Source of the DNA: a virus
IMG/VR virus record: IMGVR_UViG_3300034108_000189
Location: 1 to 45,652 of that record
Reading direction: 5' to 3' (one strand)
DNA: 45,652 nucleotides
Of this stretch, positions 27,124-31,863 are shown piece by piece. The notes beneath the pieces are model-generated. The model did not search any database and had not been told where the DNA came from. It was given only the letters and a program-made list of their open reading frames with translations. A program made the translations under genes and the position numbers. Position 1 is the stretch's first letter. Each line of letters opens with the position of its first letter.

Positions 27124-27371
27124 ACATTCTCATATGTAAGAGCAAAGATTTCTGGCTTGCATGCGTAGAATTCTCCGGCTACTCCTTTGATAATGTAATC
27201 ATCAACATTGGCTAACATGTCTCCTTCTAAGGTATCAATGTATAGATCTTTCACTACACCATGGCTTGTGAAGTAACATGTCTTGCAAAAGTTTAAAACC
27301 TCAAATTGATTCTTGCCGTCCCACTGAACTGCTTCAATTACCACTGGTTTCTTTTTAAACTTCTGTGCCAT
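27120..27371 (-). CDS. Conserved phage protein (PGDYIIKG-type)
   Basis: An 83-residue protein starting MAQKFKKKPVVIEAVQWDG. The rest includes LEGDMLANVDDYIIKGVAG, then EFYACKPEIFALTYE, a conserved pattern seen in many phage proteins of unknown function. The ATG at 27371 is used; the frame upstream only offers TTG inside a TATATTTG promoter-like box. The stop overlaps the Acb2-like start as ATGA. Confidence 0.68.
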   Translation of the reverse strand: MAQKFKKKPVVIEAVQWDGKNQFEVLNFCKTCYFTSHGVVKDLYIDTLEGDMLANVDDYIIKGVAGEFYACKPEIFALTYENV

Positions 27372-27374
27372 GTA

Positions 27375-27388
27375 CAAATATAAAAAAC
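27375..27388 (-). promoter_or_regulatory. Putative promoter box
   Basis: The minus strand reads GTTTTTTATATTTG, with TATATTTG ending 4 bases before the start codon at 27371. If this is the -7 box, the message would be almost leaderless. Confidence 0.35.
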
Positions 27389-27398
27389 TTTTCTAAAT

Positions 27399-27430
27399 AA
27401 AAAAGCCCAGACTTTTGATCTGAGCTTTTT
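27399..27430 (-). terminator. Hairpin terminator, possibly bidirectional
   Basis: AAAAAGC(C)CAGA, a 7-base loop and TCTGAGCTTTTT form a 12-bp stem with one mismatch, with T-runs on both strands. On the minus strand it follows the small basic protein gene. Confidence 0.65.
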
Positions 27431-27497
27431 CATAGTTTTTAACTTTTAAACACAAACATTATGAACAAATGTGTAAACAAATATATAAAATATTTTA

Positions 27498-27635
27498 TTA
27501 CCTACCTTGTGCCCTATAACTTTTTTTGTAGTTCTTGCTTTTTTTCAACTTGCTTGTCTTTGCTTTAGCATGAACACCTGGCCTGGACACTCTTACCTTA
27601 GCCAACTTTGTAGTACCTTCTTTTATCTTTGCCAT
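27498..27635 (-). CDS. Small basic conserved phage protein, 45 residues
   Basis: The frame from the ATG at 27635 to the TAA at 27498 encodes MAKIKEGTTKLAKVRVSRPG, then VHAKAKTSKLKKSKNYKKSY and a final RAQGR. The lysine-rich AKxKTSKLKxSKNYKKxYRxQGR pattern is familiar from small proteins in many phages of Bacteroidota. Extreme basicity suggests nucleic-acid binding. It is flanked by its own promoter-like box (27654) and a terminator (27399), so it may be a single-gene unit. Confidence 0.68.
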   Translation of the reverse strand: MAKIKEGTTKLAKVRVSRPGVHAKAKTSKLKKSKNYKKSYRAQGR

Positions 27636-27653
27636 TGTTATTAATTTATAAGA

Positions 27654-27667
27654 CTAATATACTAAAA
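27654..27667 (-). promoter_or_regulatory. Putative promoter box before small basic protein
   Basis: The minus strand reads TTTTAGTATATTAG, about 19 bases from the start codon at 27635, and overlaps the end of the SET-domain gene at its edge. Confidence 0.35.
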
Positions 27668-28048
27668 TTATATATACTCATCTTTATATTCATTAAAGTC
27701 ATCATCAAATTCAGAATAATTTGAAAACAATTCTTCTCCGGGTTCAATGTCTCTAAGTGCAATTGTAACATCTGTAATGTTATCAAGGTTGTTTTGATAA
27801 CTGTGATTAATAAAATTATTTATATCACATGAAGCCAAATAGTATTCTCCTTCTATCCAGCCATATCTGTTAAAATATTCTTGCTGGACTACAGACATTT
27901 CTTTTACTTTAGCTATAGGAACTTTAATATCTACACCCTCTATAAACTCCCATACTATAGAACCCTTAGGAATAAATTCTGTAGCAAATAAACCTAAGCC
28001 CATTCTTGGGTCCGTAGCCACTTTAACCTCTGCTCTAAATAGAAACAT
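27668..28048 (-). CDS. SET-domain lysine methyltransferase-like protein
   Basis: A 126-residue protein. SET motifs in order: MGLGLFATEFIPKGSIVWEF (residues 16-34), NFINHS (78-83, with the conserved N81-H82) and EPGEELFSNY (102-111, with the catalytic-type Y111). In characterised SET proteins these form the SAM and lysine-channel core. Pre-SET and post-SET zinc clusters are absent, as in many bacterial and viral stand-alone SET proteins. It may methylate a host or virion protein. The gene is separated from its upstream neighbour by 2 bases. Confidence 0.75.
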   Translation of the reverse strand: MFLFRAEVKVATDPRMGLGLFATEFIPKGSIVWEFIEGVDIKVPIAKVKEMSVVQQEYFNRYGWIEGEYYLASCDINNFINHSYQNNLDNITDVTIALRDIEPGEELFSNYSEFDDDFNEYKDEYI

Positions 28049-28050
28049 AA

Positions 28051-28683
28051 TTATTCTGTATCATAGAACATTCTGTCAGAATCTTCTGTATGCCACTTAT
28101 CAAATCCTTCGCAATTATAACTATCTGTATTGACTAGATAATCTGGTTTCTCTGGAAAAGGTTTAGTAACAAAGCTAGGCTCAGACCATTTAATTCTGTT
28201 ATTAGGTTGCAACGCTATCTGTCCGTTATCAAGTAAAATGATATGATGGCTTTTATGCTCTAGTGGATCTTCTGCTAATGATAAGTCTGTATTTAAATCA
28301 TTGGCTCCCCAGTTAATGGTAGCATAGTAACTACCAGGATAGAACTTGTGATCCTTCATGTATACTTCAACTTTTGTATCATACACGTAAGACAAATGCA
28401 GTAAAGTAAAGTTATAAGAGAAACAGTTCCATATCTGCAAGAAGTGAAATGGTAGATCTGTGTCCGGTAGCTTAGGTTCATGCAGTAAAGCATGGGATGG
28501 TAACTTGTCCCGCATAACTCCATTCTCCAAGAGTACTTGAAATAATGCTGCTTGTCCCGGCATACACCTTACTGACATTATAACCCCCGGGGTCAATTCT
28601 CCATGACCTTTCTTATGTTGGTACATGTACTCATTTCTAACAAATACCTTAAGGGGAAAAAAGTTGTGTTCTATATATGCCAT
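28051..28683 (-). CDS. Conserved phage hypothetical protein
   Basis: A 210-residue soluble protein rich in aromatic residues and histidine. Segments such as SVRCMPGQAALFQVLLENGV and LPSHALLHEP, and a final DRMFYDTE, are distinctive but not linked to a named family here. It is the first gene of the minus-strand arm, starting at 28683 on the edge of the divergent G/C-rich region. Its expression is probably controlled from there. Confidence 0.6.
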   Translation of the reverse strand: MAYIEHNFFPLKVFVRNEYMYQHKKGHGELTPGVIMSVRCMPGQAALFQVLLENGVMRDKLPSHALLHEPKLPDTDLPFHFLQIWNCFSYNFTLLHLSYVYDTKVEVYMKDHKFYPGSYYATINWGANDLNTDLSLAEDPLEHKSHHIILLDNGQIALQPNNRIKWSEPSFVTKPFPEKPDYLVNTDSYNCEGFDKWHTEDSDRMFYDTE

Positions 28684-28898
28684 ATGTAAATTATTATAAG
28701 ACTACCCAGGGGTAAACGAATGAAGAATAAACCCCCCGGGCAATCTGTTTCATCTGTAGCATGGTAAAGGTAGAAAGTCTGAAGGAAATATACAACTACG
28801 GGGAGGGGTTTTTTACCATACAAGAGTATGTGGTGGGGCATTGCTACAACACCCCCCGGCCCCTGGCGGAGAGGTGGCCACCCCCCTTTGTTTCAGAG
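28684..28898. promoter_or_regulatory. G/C-rich, hairpin-rich divergent control region
   Basis: No convincing gene lies here. It contains a CCCAGGGG/CCCCCCGGG hairpin (about 28705-28740), a CATAC-AAGA-GTATG hairpin (about 28819-28832), G runs (GGGGAGGGG near 28801) opposed by C runs (CCCCCCGGCCCC near 28852), and the perfect palindrome GGTGGCCACC near 28873. It separates the two oppositely transcribed arms. It could hold promoters for the minus arm, a bidirectional terminator, a structured RNA or an origin. Confidence 0.4.
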
Positions 28899-28914
28899 AA
28901 CATCTTACTACACA
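28899..28914 (+). promoter_or_regulatory. Array element 1, AACATCTTACTACACA
   Basis: The most divergent copy (C at position 10 and ACACA at the end). It lies 41 bases before the start codon at 28940 and is the first plus-oriented signal after the switch region. Confidence 0.6.
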
Positions 28915-28939
28915 GGTTACTAACACTAAATTTTTTACC

Positions 28940-29137
28940 ATGGAAAAAGTTTTTCACCCAGACTGCAGCTGCGGTCAACCTGTACTGTATCATATTGATC
29001 AGATACCTGTGTTTGAGAACAATGTTCTGATTGCTATGCAACCAGGTGATGTATGGTTTCACACAAGGTGTGAAGATTGTGATTATGCCATCCTTGTTGC
29101 TAATTCACCAGAAGAAGAAGATGAGTTGCCCTTTTAG
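28940..29137 (+). CDS. Small zinc-finger-like protein
   Basis: A 65-residue protein beginning MEKVFHPDCSCGQPVLYH. Cysteines in CSCG and later CEDC, with histidines at FHP and WFHTRCEDC, could bind one zinc. The ending EEEDELPF is acidic. The ATG at 28940 is chosen because element 1 lies just before it; longer upstream frames would cross the element. The TAG stop is in the loop of the terminator hairpin. Confidence 0.62.
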   Translation: MEKVFHPDCSCGQPVLYHIDQIPVFENNVLIAMQPGDVWFHTRCEDCDYAILVANSPEEEDELPF

Positions 29138-29152
29138 GGCATCTCATTTTTC
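29121..29152 (+). terminator. Terminator overlapping the stop codon
   Basis: ATGAGTTGCCC, loop TTTTA, GGGCATCTCAT (11-bp stem, one mismatch), then TTTTTC. The TAG stop (29135-29137) straddles the loop and the 3' arm. Confidence 0.68.
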
Positions 29153-29155
29153 TTG

Positions 29156-29171
29156 AACATCTTTTTACTTA
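29156..29171 (+). promoter_or_regulatory. Array element 2, AACATCTTTTTACTTA
   Basis: 33 bases before the start codon at 29189 and 9 bases after the previous hairpin. Confidence 0.72.
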
Positions 29172-29188
29172 ATCTTAAATTATATATT

Positions 29189-29359
29189 ATGAAGATTAAG
29201 AAAGGAATGAAGTTAGTATTTAATAATAGAAGTGAAGTTATTATTAAAGGAAGTAATGATAGAGTTAATGGTATGATTGTTACTGATGGTAATGAATATA
29301 GTGTTGATTTTATTATGAGATGGTTAGAGTTTGGTTTTGTTAAATTAGAAGGGGGTTAA
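29189..29359 (+). CDS. Small hypothetical protein, 56 residues
   Basis: Starts MKIKKGMKLVFNNRSEVIIK; probably a small beta-barrel-like fold with a C-terminal helix (FIMRWLEFGFVKLEGG). An upstream in-frame ATG at 29153 lies before element 2 and cannot be transcribed from it, so the start at 29189 is preferred. It resembles short KOW- or SH3-like phage proteins in overall pattern only. Confidence 0.55.
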   Translation: MKIKKGMKLVFNNRSEVIIKGSNDRVNGMIVTDGNEYSVDFIMRWLEFGFVKLEGG

Positions 29360-29369
29360 TACCCCTTTT
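29349..29369 (+). terminator. Terminator with stop codon in the loop
   Basis: AAGGGGGT, loop TAAT, ACCCCTTTT: an 8-bp stem with a T tail. The TAA stop (29357-29359) is the loop itself. Confidence 0.68.
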
Positions 29370-29373
29370 CTAA

Positions 29374-29389
29374 AACATCTTATTACTCT
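29374..29389 (+). promoter_or_regulatory. Array element 3, AACATCTTATTACTCT
   Basis: 32 bases before the start codon at 29406. Confidence 0.7.
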
Positions 29390-29405
29390 ATCTAAACTAA
29401 CACTT

Positions 29406-29606
29406 ATGAAAACACTTAAACAAGTGCAATACTGTGCTATTGCCATTATTTCTTTAGTATTCTTTGAGGCTATGCTAACTATGGGTACTGTATTCCGCTT
29501 TGAGGATTACAACTGGTTTGCCTGGTTTATGCAGTCTGTAGCATTTGCATTTGCAATAACTACAGCCTTGAGAGTAGAACATGAAACAAGTAAGGAGGGT
29601 CAATGA
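29406..29606 (+). CDS. Two-pass membrane protein
   Basis: A 66-residue protein with helices at about residues 9-28 (CAIAIISLVFFEAMLTMGTV) and 38-56 (FAWFMQSVAFAFAITTAL), and a charged end (RVEHETSKEGQ). Early membrane proteins of phages often alter host membranes or block other phages; none is identified here. Confidence 0.55.
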   Translation: MKTLKQVQYCAIAIISLVFFEAMLTMGTVFRFEDYNWFAWFMQSVAFAFAITTALRVEHETSKEGQ

Positions 29607-29615
29607 TCCTCTTTA
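29592..29615 (+). terminator. Terminator with stop codon in the loop
   Basis: AAGGAGGGT, loop CAATG, ATCCTCTTT: a 9-bp stem including two G-T pairs. The TGA stop (29604-29606) spans the loop and the start of the 3' arm. Confidence 0.6.
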
Positions 29616-29622
29616 CTTATTG

Positions 29623-29638
29623 AACATCTTTTTACTTA
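29623..29638 (+). promoter_or_regulatory. Array element 4, AACATCTTTTTACTTA
   Basis: 32 bases before the start codon at 29655. Confidence 0.72.
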
Positions 29639-29654
29639 TCTTAAAACTAATAAC

Positions 29655-29891
29655 ATGGAAAAGAGAAATGCATTATTTGTAGTAACCTATTTTGCTATAG
29701 GTTTATTTGGTGGTTGGTTATTAGGAGCTATGACTTCTAATGATAGACCAAGAGCACAGAATATTAAGGCTGAATATTATCTTGAGTTAAAGAAAGATGG
29801 TTCTGCTGTATTAGAAGACATTGGCGGCAATACTTATCATTGCCCAAAGCTAGAAGACATTGCTTCTGTGTTAGAAAGAGACAACCTGTAA
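29655..29891 (+). CDS. Membrane-anchored small protein
   Basis: A 78-residue protein with one N-terminal membrane helix (residues 7-26, LFVVTYFAIGLFGGWLLGAM) and a soluble domain of about 45 residues (EYYLELKKDGSAVLEDIGGN). The function is unknown; the topology suggests the soluble part faces the periplasm or is tethered to the inner membrane. Confidence 0.55.
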   Translation: MEKRNALFVVTYFAIGLFGGWLLGAMTSNDRPRAQNIKAEYYLELKKDGSAVLEDIGGNTYHCPKLEDIASVLERDNL

Positions 29892-29906
29892 TGGGTTGTC
29901 TTTTAC
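29880..29906 (+). terminator. Terminator with stop codon in the loop
   Basis: GACAACC, loop TGTAATG, GGTTGTC, then TTTTAC: a perfect 7-bp stem. The TAA stop (29889-29891) lies in the loop. Confidence 0.66.
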
Positions 29907-29913
29907 ACACAAG

Positions 29914-29929
29914 AACATCTTATTACTTA
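29914..29929 (+). promoter_or_regulatory. Array element 5, AACATCTTATTACTTA
   Basis: Begins 20 bases before the first base (29934) of the 11-bp closing stem of the structured RNA candidate; no start codon of a credible gene follows. Confidence 0.7.
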
Positions 29930-29933
29930 TATT

Positions 29934-30035
29934 GATATAACAAGGAATGTTTCCAGGGGGAGCAGGGCCAGCCGTGGCTACTGCTTAATATACCTACGAG
30001 AGGAATCCTATGGGGAACACTTGTTATATCTTTTT
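29934..30035 (+). ncRNA. Candidate structured small RNA 1, about 102 nt
   Basis: The sequence begins GATATAACAAG and ends CTTGTTATATC followed by TTTTT, a perfect 11-bp closing helix with a terminator-like U tail. Inside it, GTTTCC can pair with GGGAAC, continuing the helix after short interior loops. AGCAG...CTGCT encloses GCCA-GCCG-TGGC, and further pairing is possible near CCTACGAGAGG. No credible gene fits: the only ATG frame gives 13 codons. It occupies a full cassette of its own between elements 5 and 6. No known RNA family is recognised. It may bind a host or phage protein or act as a decoy or antisense RNA. Confidence 0.66.
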
Positions 30036-30042
30036 ATATAAT

Positions 30043-30058
30043 AACATCTTATTACATA
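30043..30058 (+). promoter_or_regulatory. Array element 6, AACATCTTATTACATA
   Basis: 38 bases before the start codon at 30081 and 8 bases after the U tail of RNA 1. Confidence 0.7.
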
Positions 30059-30080
30059 AGATAACTTAAAACCAACAATT

Positions 30081-30284
30081 ATGATTACAGCATTTTTATT
30101 AGAAGGTAGAACAGCAAGTCTACTTGAAGAACTAAACGGCATCTTCATCCTTGCAAGAGGAGAAGGATTAGACAACACAGAAGTTGAGGACTTATTGCTC
30201 CTGCACACTGATGACTTAGAGCATTATGTTGTGCAGTGCAGAAGAGATGAAGAAGTTGGTTTAGTGCAGTTAGGGGGACAATAG
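30081..30284 (+). CDS. Small acidic protein, 67 residues
   Basis: Begins MITAFLLEGRTASLLEELNG and is leucine- and acid-rich (VEDLLLLHTDDLEHYVV), probably two or three amphipathic helices. No family is recognised. The stop TAG lies in the terminator loop. Confidence 0.55.
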   Translation: MITAFLLEGRTASLLEELNGIFILARGEGLDNTEVEDLLLLHTDDLEHYVVQCRRDEEVGLVQLGGQ

Positions 30285-30300
30285 TTCCCCTTTATTTTTT
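30273..30300 (+). terminator. Terminator with stop codon in the loop
   Basis: GGGGGAC, loop AATA, GTTCCCC, then TTTATTTTTT: a 7-bp stem with one G-T pair. The TAG stop (30282-30284) spans the loop and 3' arm. Confidence 0.68.
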
Positions 30301-30316
30301 AACATCTTATTACTCA
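30301..30316 (+). promoter_or_regulatory. Array element 7, AACATCTTATTACTCA
   Basis: Begins 20 bases before the GATAT at 30321 that opens the second RNA candidate, the same spacing as element 5 to RNA 1. Confidence 0.7.
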
Positions 30317-30320
30317 ATCT

Positions 30321-30416
30321 GATATTGAGGTAAAGTGGTAGTCCCATCCACATTTAAAGCTGGGCATAGTTAGGTAGTACACTTATATCATTAGGGGGCT
30401 TAGGCTCCCTTTTTTC
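30321..30416 (+). ncRNA. Candidate structured small RNA 2, about 96 nt
   Basis: No ATG occurs in this cassette. GATAT at the 5' end pairs with ATATC at 30385-30389, and AAGTG (30333-30337) pairs with CACTT (30380-30384), with a 7-base bulge between. Alternative pairings GTGG/CCAC and CCCA/TGGG share bases with this and may give two conformations. The cassette ends in a strong terminator, AGGGGGC-TTAG-GCTCCCT with a T run. Like RNA 1, it begins with GATAT 20 bases after its promoter-like element. No known family is recognised. Confidence 0.58.
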
Positions 30417-30420
30417 TTTT
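30393..30420 (+). terminator. Terminator of RNA 2 cassette
   Basis: AGGGGGC, loop TTAG, GCTCCCT (7 bp, one G-T), then TTTTTTC. Confidence 0.72.
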
Positions 30421-30423
30421 TTT

Positions 30424-30439
30424 AACATCTTTTTACTTA
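30424..30439 (+). promoter_or_regulatory. Array element 8, AACATCTTTTTACTTA
   Basis: 46 bases before the start codon at 30470. Confidence 0.72.
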
Positions 30440-30469
30440 ACCTGTATTAATCCCTTAAATTATTTTATT

Positions 30470-30865
30470 ATGAAAAGTTCAGAGAAATTGAAAGCCTACA
30501 AGCAATCACAAGCAGATTACAATGATGCAAGTGCTGTGATTGATGGAATCCGCAAGCAAAGTAGTGAGATCCGTGACATTAGTGTCAGTTCTAACTTGGT
30601 CATTGACAGAGCTTCAACAGAGAGACAGTTCTTGTTTGCTCTTGGCATCTTGTCTCAGCAGATTACAAGTTGTCCACTACTGAATCTTCCTGATGCGGAG
30701 TATATAGAGAAACGTGATAAGATCACTGCTCTATGGAAACTTATGCAGGAAGAAAAGGCTTGGGTTCAGTATGCTAGTGAACTGCGTAGGTATACCTATG
30801 AGCTGGAAGACTTGCTTGATAGTGATGACAAGTTTCAGCTGTTGGAATATCCGAAGAAGAAATAG
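30470..30865 (+). CDS. Helical hypothetical protein, 131 residues
   Basis: Begins MKSSEKLKAYKQSQADYNDA and is helical and charged throughout, with an IRKQSSEIRDISVSS stretch and a C-terminal tyrosine/leucine-rich helix (YTYELEDLLDSDDKF). Codon use is richer in G/C than the neighbouring cassettes. The function is unknown. Confidence 0.58.
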   Translation: MKSSEKLKAYKQSQADYNDASAVIDGIRKQSSEIRDISVSSNLVIDRASTERQFLFALGILSQQITSCPLLNLPDAEYIEKRDKITALWKLMQEEKAWVQYASELRRYTYELEDLLDSDDKFQLLEYPKKK

Positions 30866-30896
30866 GGAAAGGGAGCTTCGGCTCCTTCCCTTTTTA
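30865..30896 (+). terminator. UUCG-capped terminator
   Basis: GGGAA and GGAGC (AG bulge between), loop TTCG, GCTCC and TTCCC, then TTTTTA. The TAG stop ends at the first base of the 5' arm. Confidence 0.75.
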
Positions 30897-30900
30897 TTTG

Positions 30901-30916
30901 AACATCTTATAACTTA
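30901..30916 (+). promoter_or_regulatory. Array element 9, AACATCTTATAACTTA
   Basis: 31 bases before the start codon at 30932. Confidence 0.68.
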
Positions 30917-30931
30917 AACATAAACTATACT

Positions 30932-31129
30932 ATGGACACAGAAACTGTATTTAAAGTTATTACTATGCTTGATGCAAGAATAGGAATATGTGAGGGATTA
31001 CTCAATGGAACAATTGATGAAGACTTTGACATAGCTTACGTATGTGGTGAACAAAATGCTCTCACAGATTTAAGAGATCACTTGCAAGGGTATATTGAGC
31101 TACAAGTAGCACAAGTAGAAGGGACCTAG
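30932..31129 (+). CDS. Small acidic helical protein, 65 residues
   Basis: Begins MDTETVFKVITMLDARIGIC and is rich in D and E with an amphipathic C-terminal helix (ALTDLRDHLQGYIELQVAQV). No family is recognised. Stop TAG in the loop of the next hairpin. Confidence 0.55.
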   Translation: MDTETVFKVITMLDARIGICEGLLNGTIDEDFDIAYVCGEQNALTDLRDHLQGYIELQVAQVEGT

Positions 31130-31140
31130 TCCCTTTTACT
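31118..31140 (+). terminator. Palindromic terminator with stop codon in the loop
   Basis: AAGGGAC, loop CTA, GTCCCTT, then TTAC. The perfect stem encloses the TAG stop (31127-31129). Confidence 0.65.
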
Positions 31141-31143
31141 TAT

Positions 31144-31159
31144 AACATCTTTTTACTTA
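31144..31159 (+). promoter_or_regulatory. Array element 10, AACATCTTTTTACTTA
   Basis: 30 bases before the start codon at 31174. Confidence 0.72.
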
Positions 31160-31173
31160 AACTAAACTAAACT

Positions 31174-31314
31174 ATGGAAGAGGTACAAATACAGCTCACA
31201 TGGGATGAGCTACAAGTGGTGTTAGCTGCAGTTAGGCATGTCAAGAACCAAGTGGACAGTGACAAGCTTGACACAGCATATGTGAAATTAAGCACAAAGT
31301 ATAAGGGGGTATAA
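31174..31314 (+). CDS. Small hypothetical protein, 46 residues
   Basis: The frame from the ATG at 31174 to the TAA at 31314 encodes MEEVQIQLTWDELQVVLAAV onward to LSTKYKGV. It begins with ATGG 30 bases after element 10, like its neighbours. It is probably two short helices. The function is unknown. Confidence 0.55.
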   Translation: MEEVQIQLTWDELQVVLAAVRHVKNQVDSDKLDTAYVKLSTKYKGV

Positions 31315-31323
31315 TGCCCTCTT
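31302..31323 (+). terminator. Weak hairpin with stop codon in the loop
   Basis: AAGGGGG, loop TATAATG, CCCTCTT: 7 bp with one G-T. The TAA stop (31312-31314) is in the loop. The T tail is poor; a second small hairpin (TGCCTGCGGCA) follows at about 31331. Confidence 0.5.
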
Positions 31324-31350
31324 ATTCTTCTGCCTGCGGCACCTTTTAAT

Positions 31351-31366
31351 AACATCTTATTACATA
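31351..31366 (+). promoter_or_regulatory. Array element 11, AACATCTTATTACATA
   Basis: 52 bases before the start codon at 31403, a longer leader that contains TATTGTTTAACC, also found after element 12. Confidence 0.68.
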
Positions 31367-31402
31367 GATAGTATATTGTTTAACCCTTTAATTCTTTTTA
31401 TT

Positions 31403-31753
31403 ATGTCAGATTTCTCTGAAACTCGTTCTTTAGTTGCTTATATGCAAGCAGTACAGTCTCCTAACCTTAACATTGTCAAGGGCAAGGAAAAGACAAACCC
31501 TAAAACTGGGGAGCTCTACACACCACGTTATGTGCAGTTCCTCAAGCCTGATGGTGGTGTTCTTGGTACTGCTATGCTTGCAAGCAAGATTGAAAACATT
31601 ACTGCGGCAAATGCACGTGACTTGGACGTGTCGTGGGTAGAGGGTGTAACCGAGGGAGGTTCACCTGTAAAAGGCTATATGGTACACGGACGTAGCACTG
31701 CTGAGGTTATCAGCACGTTCAGTGTTGCAGACTTGGCTACTATTGGTGCCTAG
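31403..31753 (+). CDS. Small conserved phage protein, tandem paralogue 1
   Basis: A 116-residue protein beginning MSDFSETRSLVAYMQAVQSP. It is soluble, with VSWVEGVTEGGSPVKGYMVH and a final STFSVADLATIGA. The next gene encodes a clear relative sharing SALDF/SLVAY-like starts, NLNI, MLxSK, VSWVEG, VKGY and STFSVADxATI. The sense codons are relatively G/C-rich, suggesting high expression. Function unknown; the small size and early promoter suggest a host-takeover or nucleic-acid-binding role. Confidence 0.62.
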   Translation: MSDFSETRSLVAYMQAVQSPNLNIVKGKEKTNPKTGELYTPRYVQFLKPDGGVLGTAMLASKIENITAANARDLDVSWVEGVTEGGSPVKGYMVHGRSTAEVISTFSVADLATIGA

Positions 31754-31760
31754 TGAAACA

Positions 31761-31790
31761 GAGTGCGGAGAAATCCGTACTCTTTTTTTT
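31761..31790 (+). terminator. GAAA-capped terminator
   Basis: GAGTGCGGA, loop GAAA, TCCGTACTC (9 bp with one G-T), then eight T residues. Confidence 0.78.
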
Positions 31791-31810
31791 CTGGCTGCGC
31801 CACCTTAGTT

Positions 31811-31826
31811 AACATCTTTTTACCTA
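31811..31826 (+). promoter_or_regulatory. Array element 12, AACATCTTTTTACCTA
   Basis: 53 bases before the start codon at 31864; the last copy in the window. Confidence 0.68.
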
Positions 31827-31863
31827 CTATGTATTATTGTTTAACCTTTAAAAAACACAAAAC

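Larger units (their letters stand above)
28899..31826 (+). repeat. Array of 12 AACATCTTWTTACNTA elements
   Basis: Twelve near-identical 16-base elements start at 28899, 29156, 29374, 29623, 29914, 30043, 30301, 30424, 30901, 31144, 31351 and 31811, all on the plus strand. AACATCTT is invariant and positions 12-13 are always AC. Each lies just after a hairpin or T-rich end of one cassette and 30-53 bases before the next start codon, or exactly 20 bases before the predicted 5' end of a structured RNA. The pattern is what a phage-specific early promoter should look like. It does not match the Bacteroidota TTTG / TAnnTTTG consensus. Confidence 0.8.

Noticed and set aside
28761-29030. A plus-strand frame across the G/C-rich switch region into the first small gene (MVKVESLKEIYNYGEGFF).
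   Set aside because: It crosses array element 1 and out-of-frame coding sequence of the 65-residue zinc-finger-like protein; the composition changes abruptly.
29951-29993. A 13-codon frame (MFPGGAGPAVATA) within RNA 1.
   Set aside because: It is too short and covers the paired bases of the predicted RNA structure; no evidence of translation.
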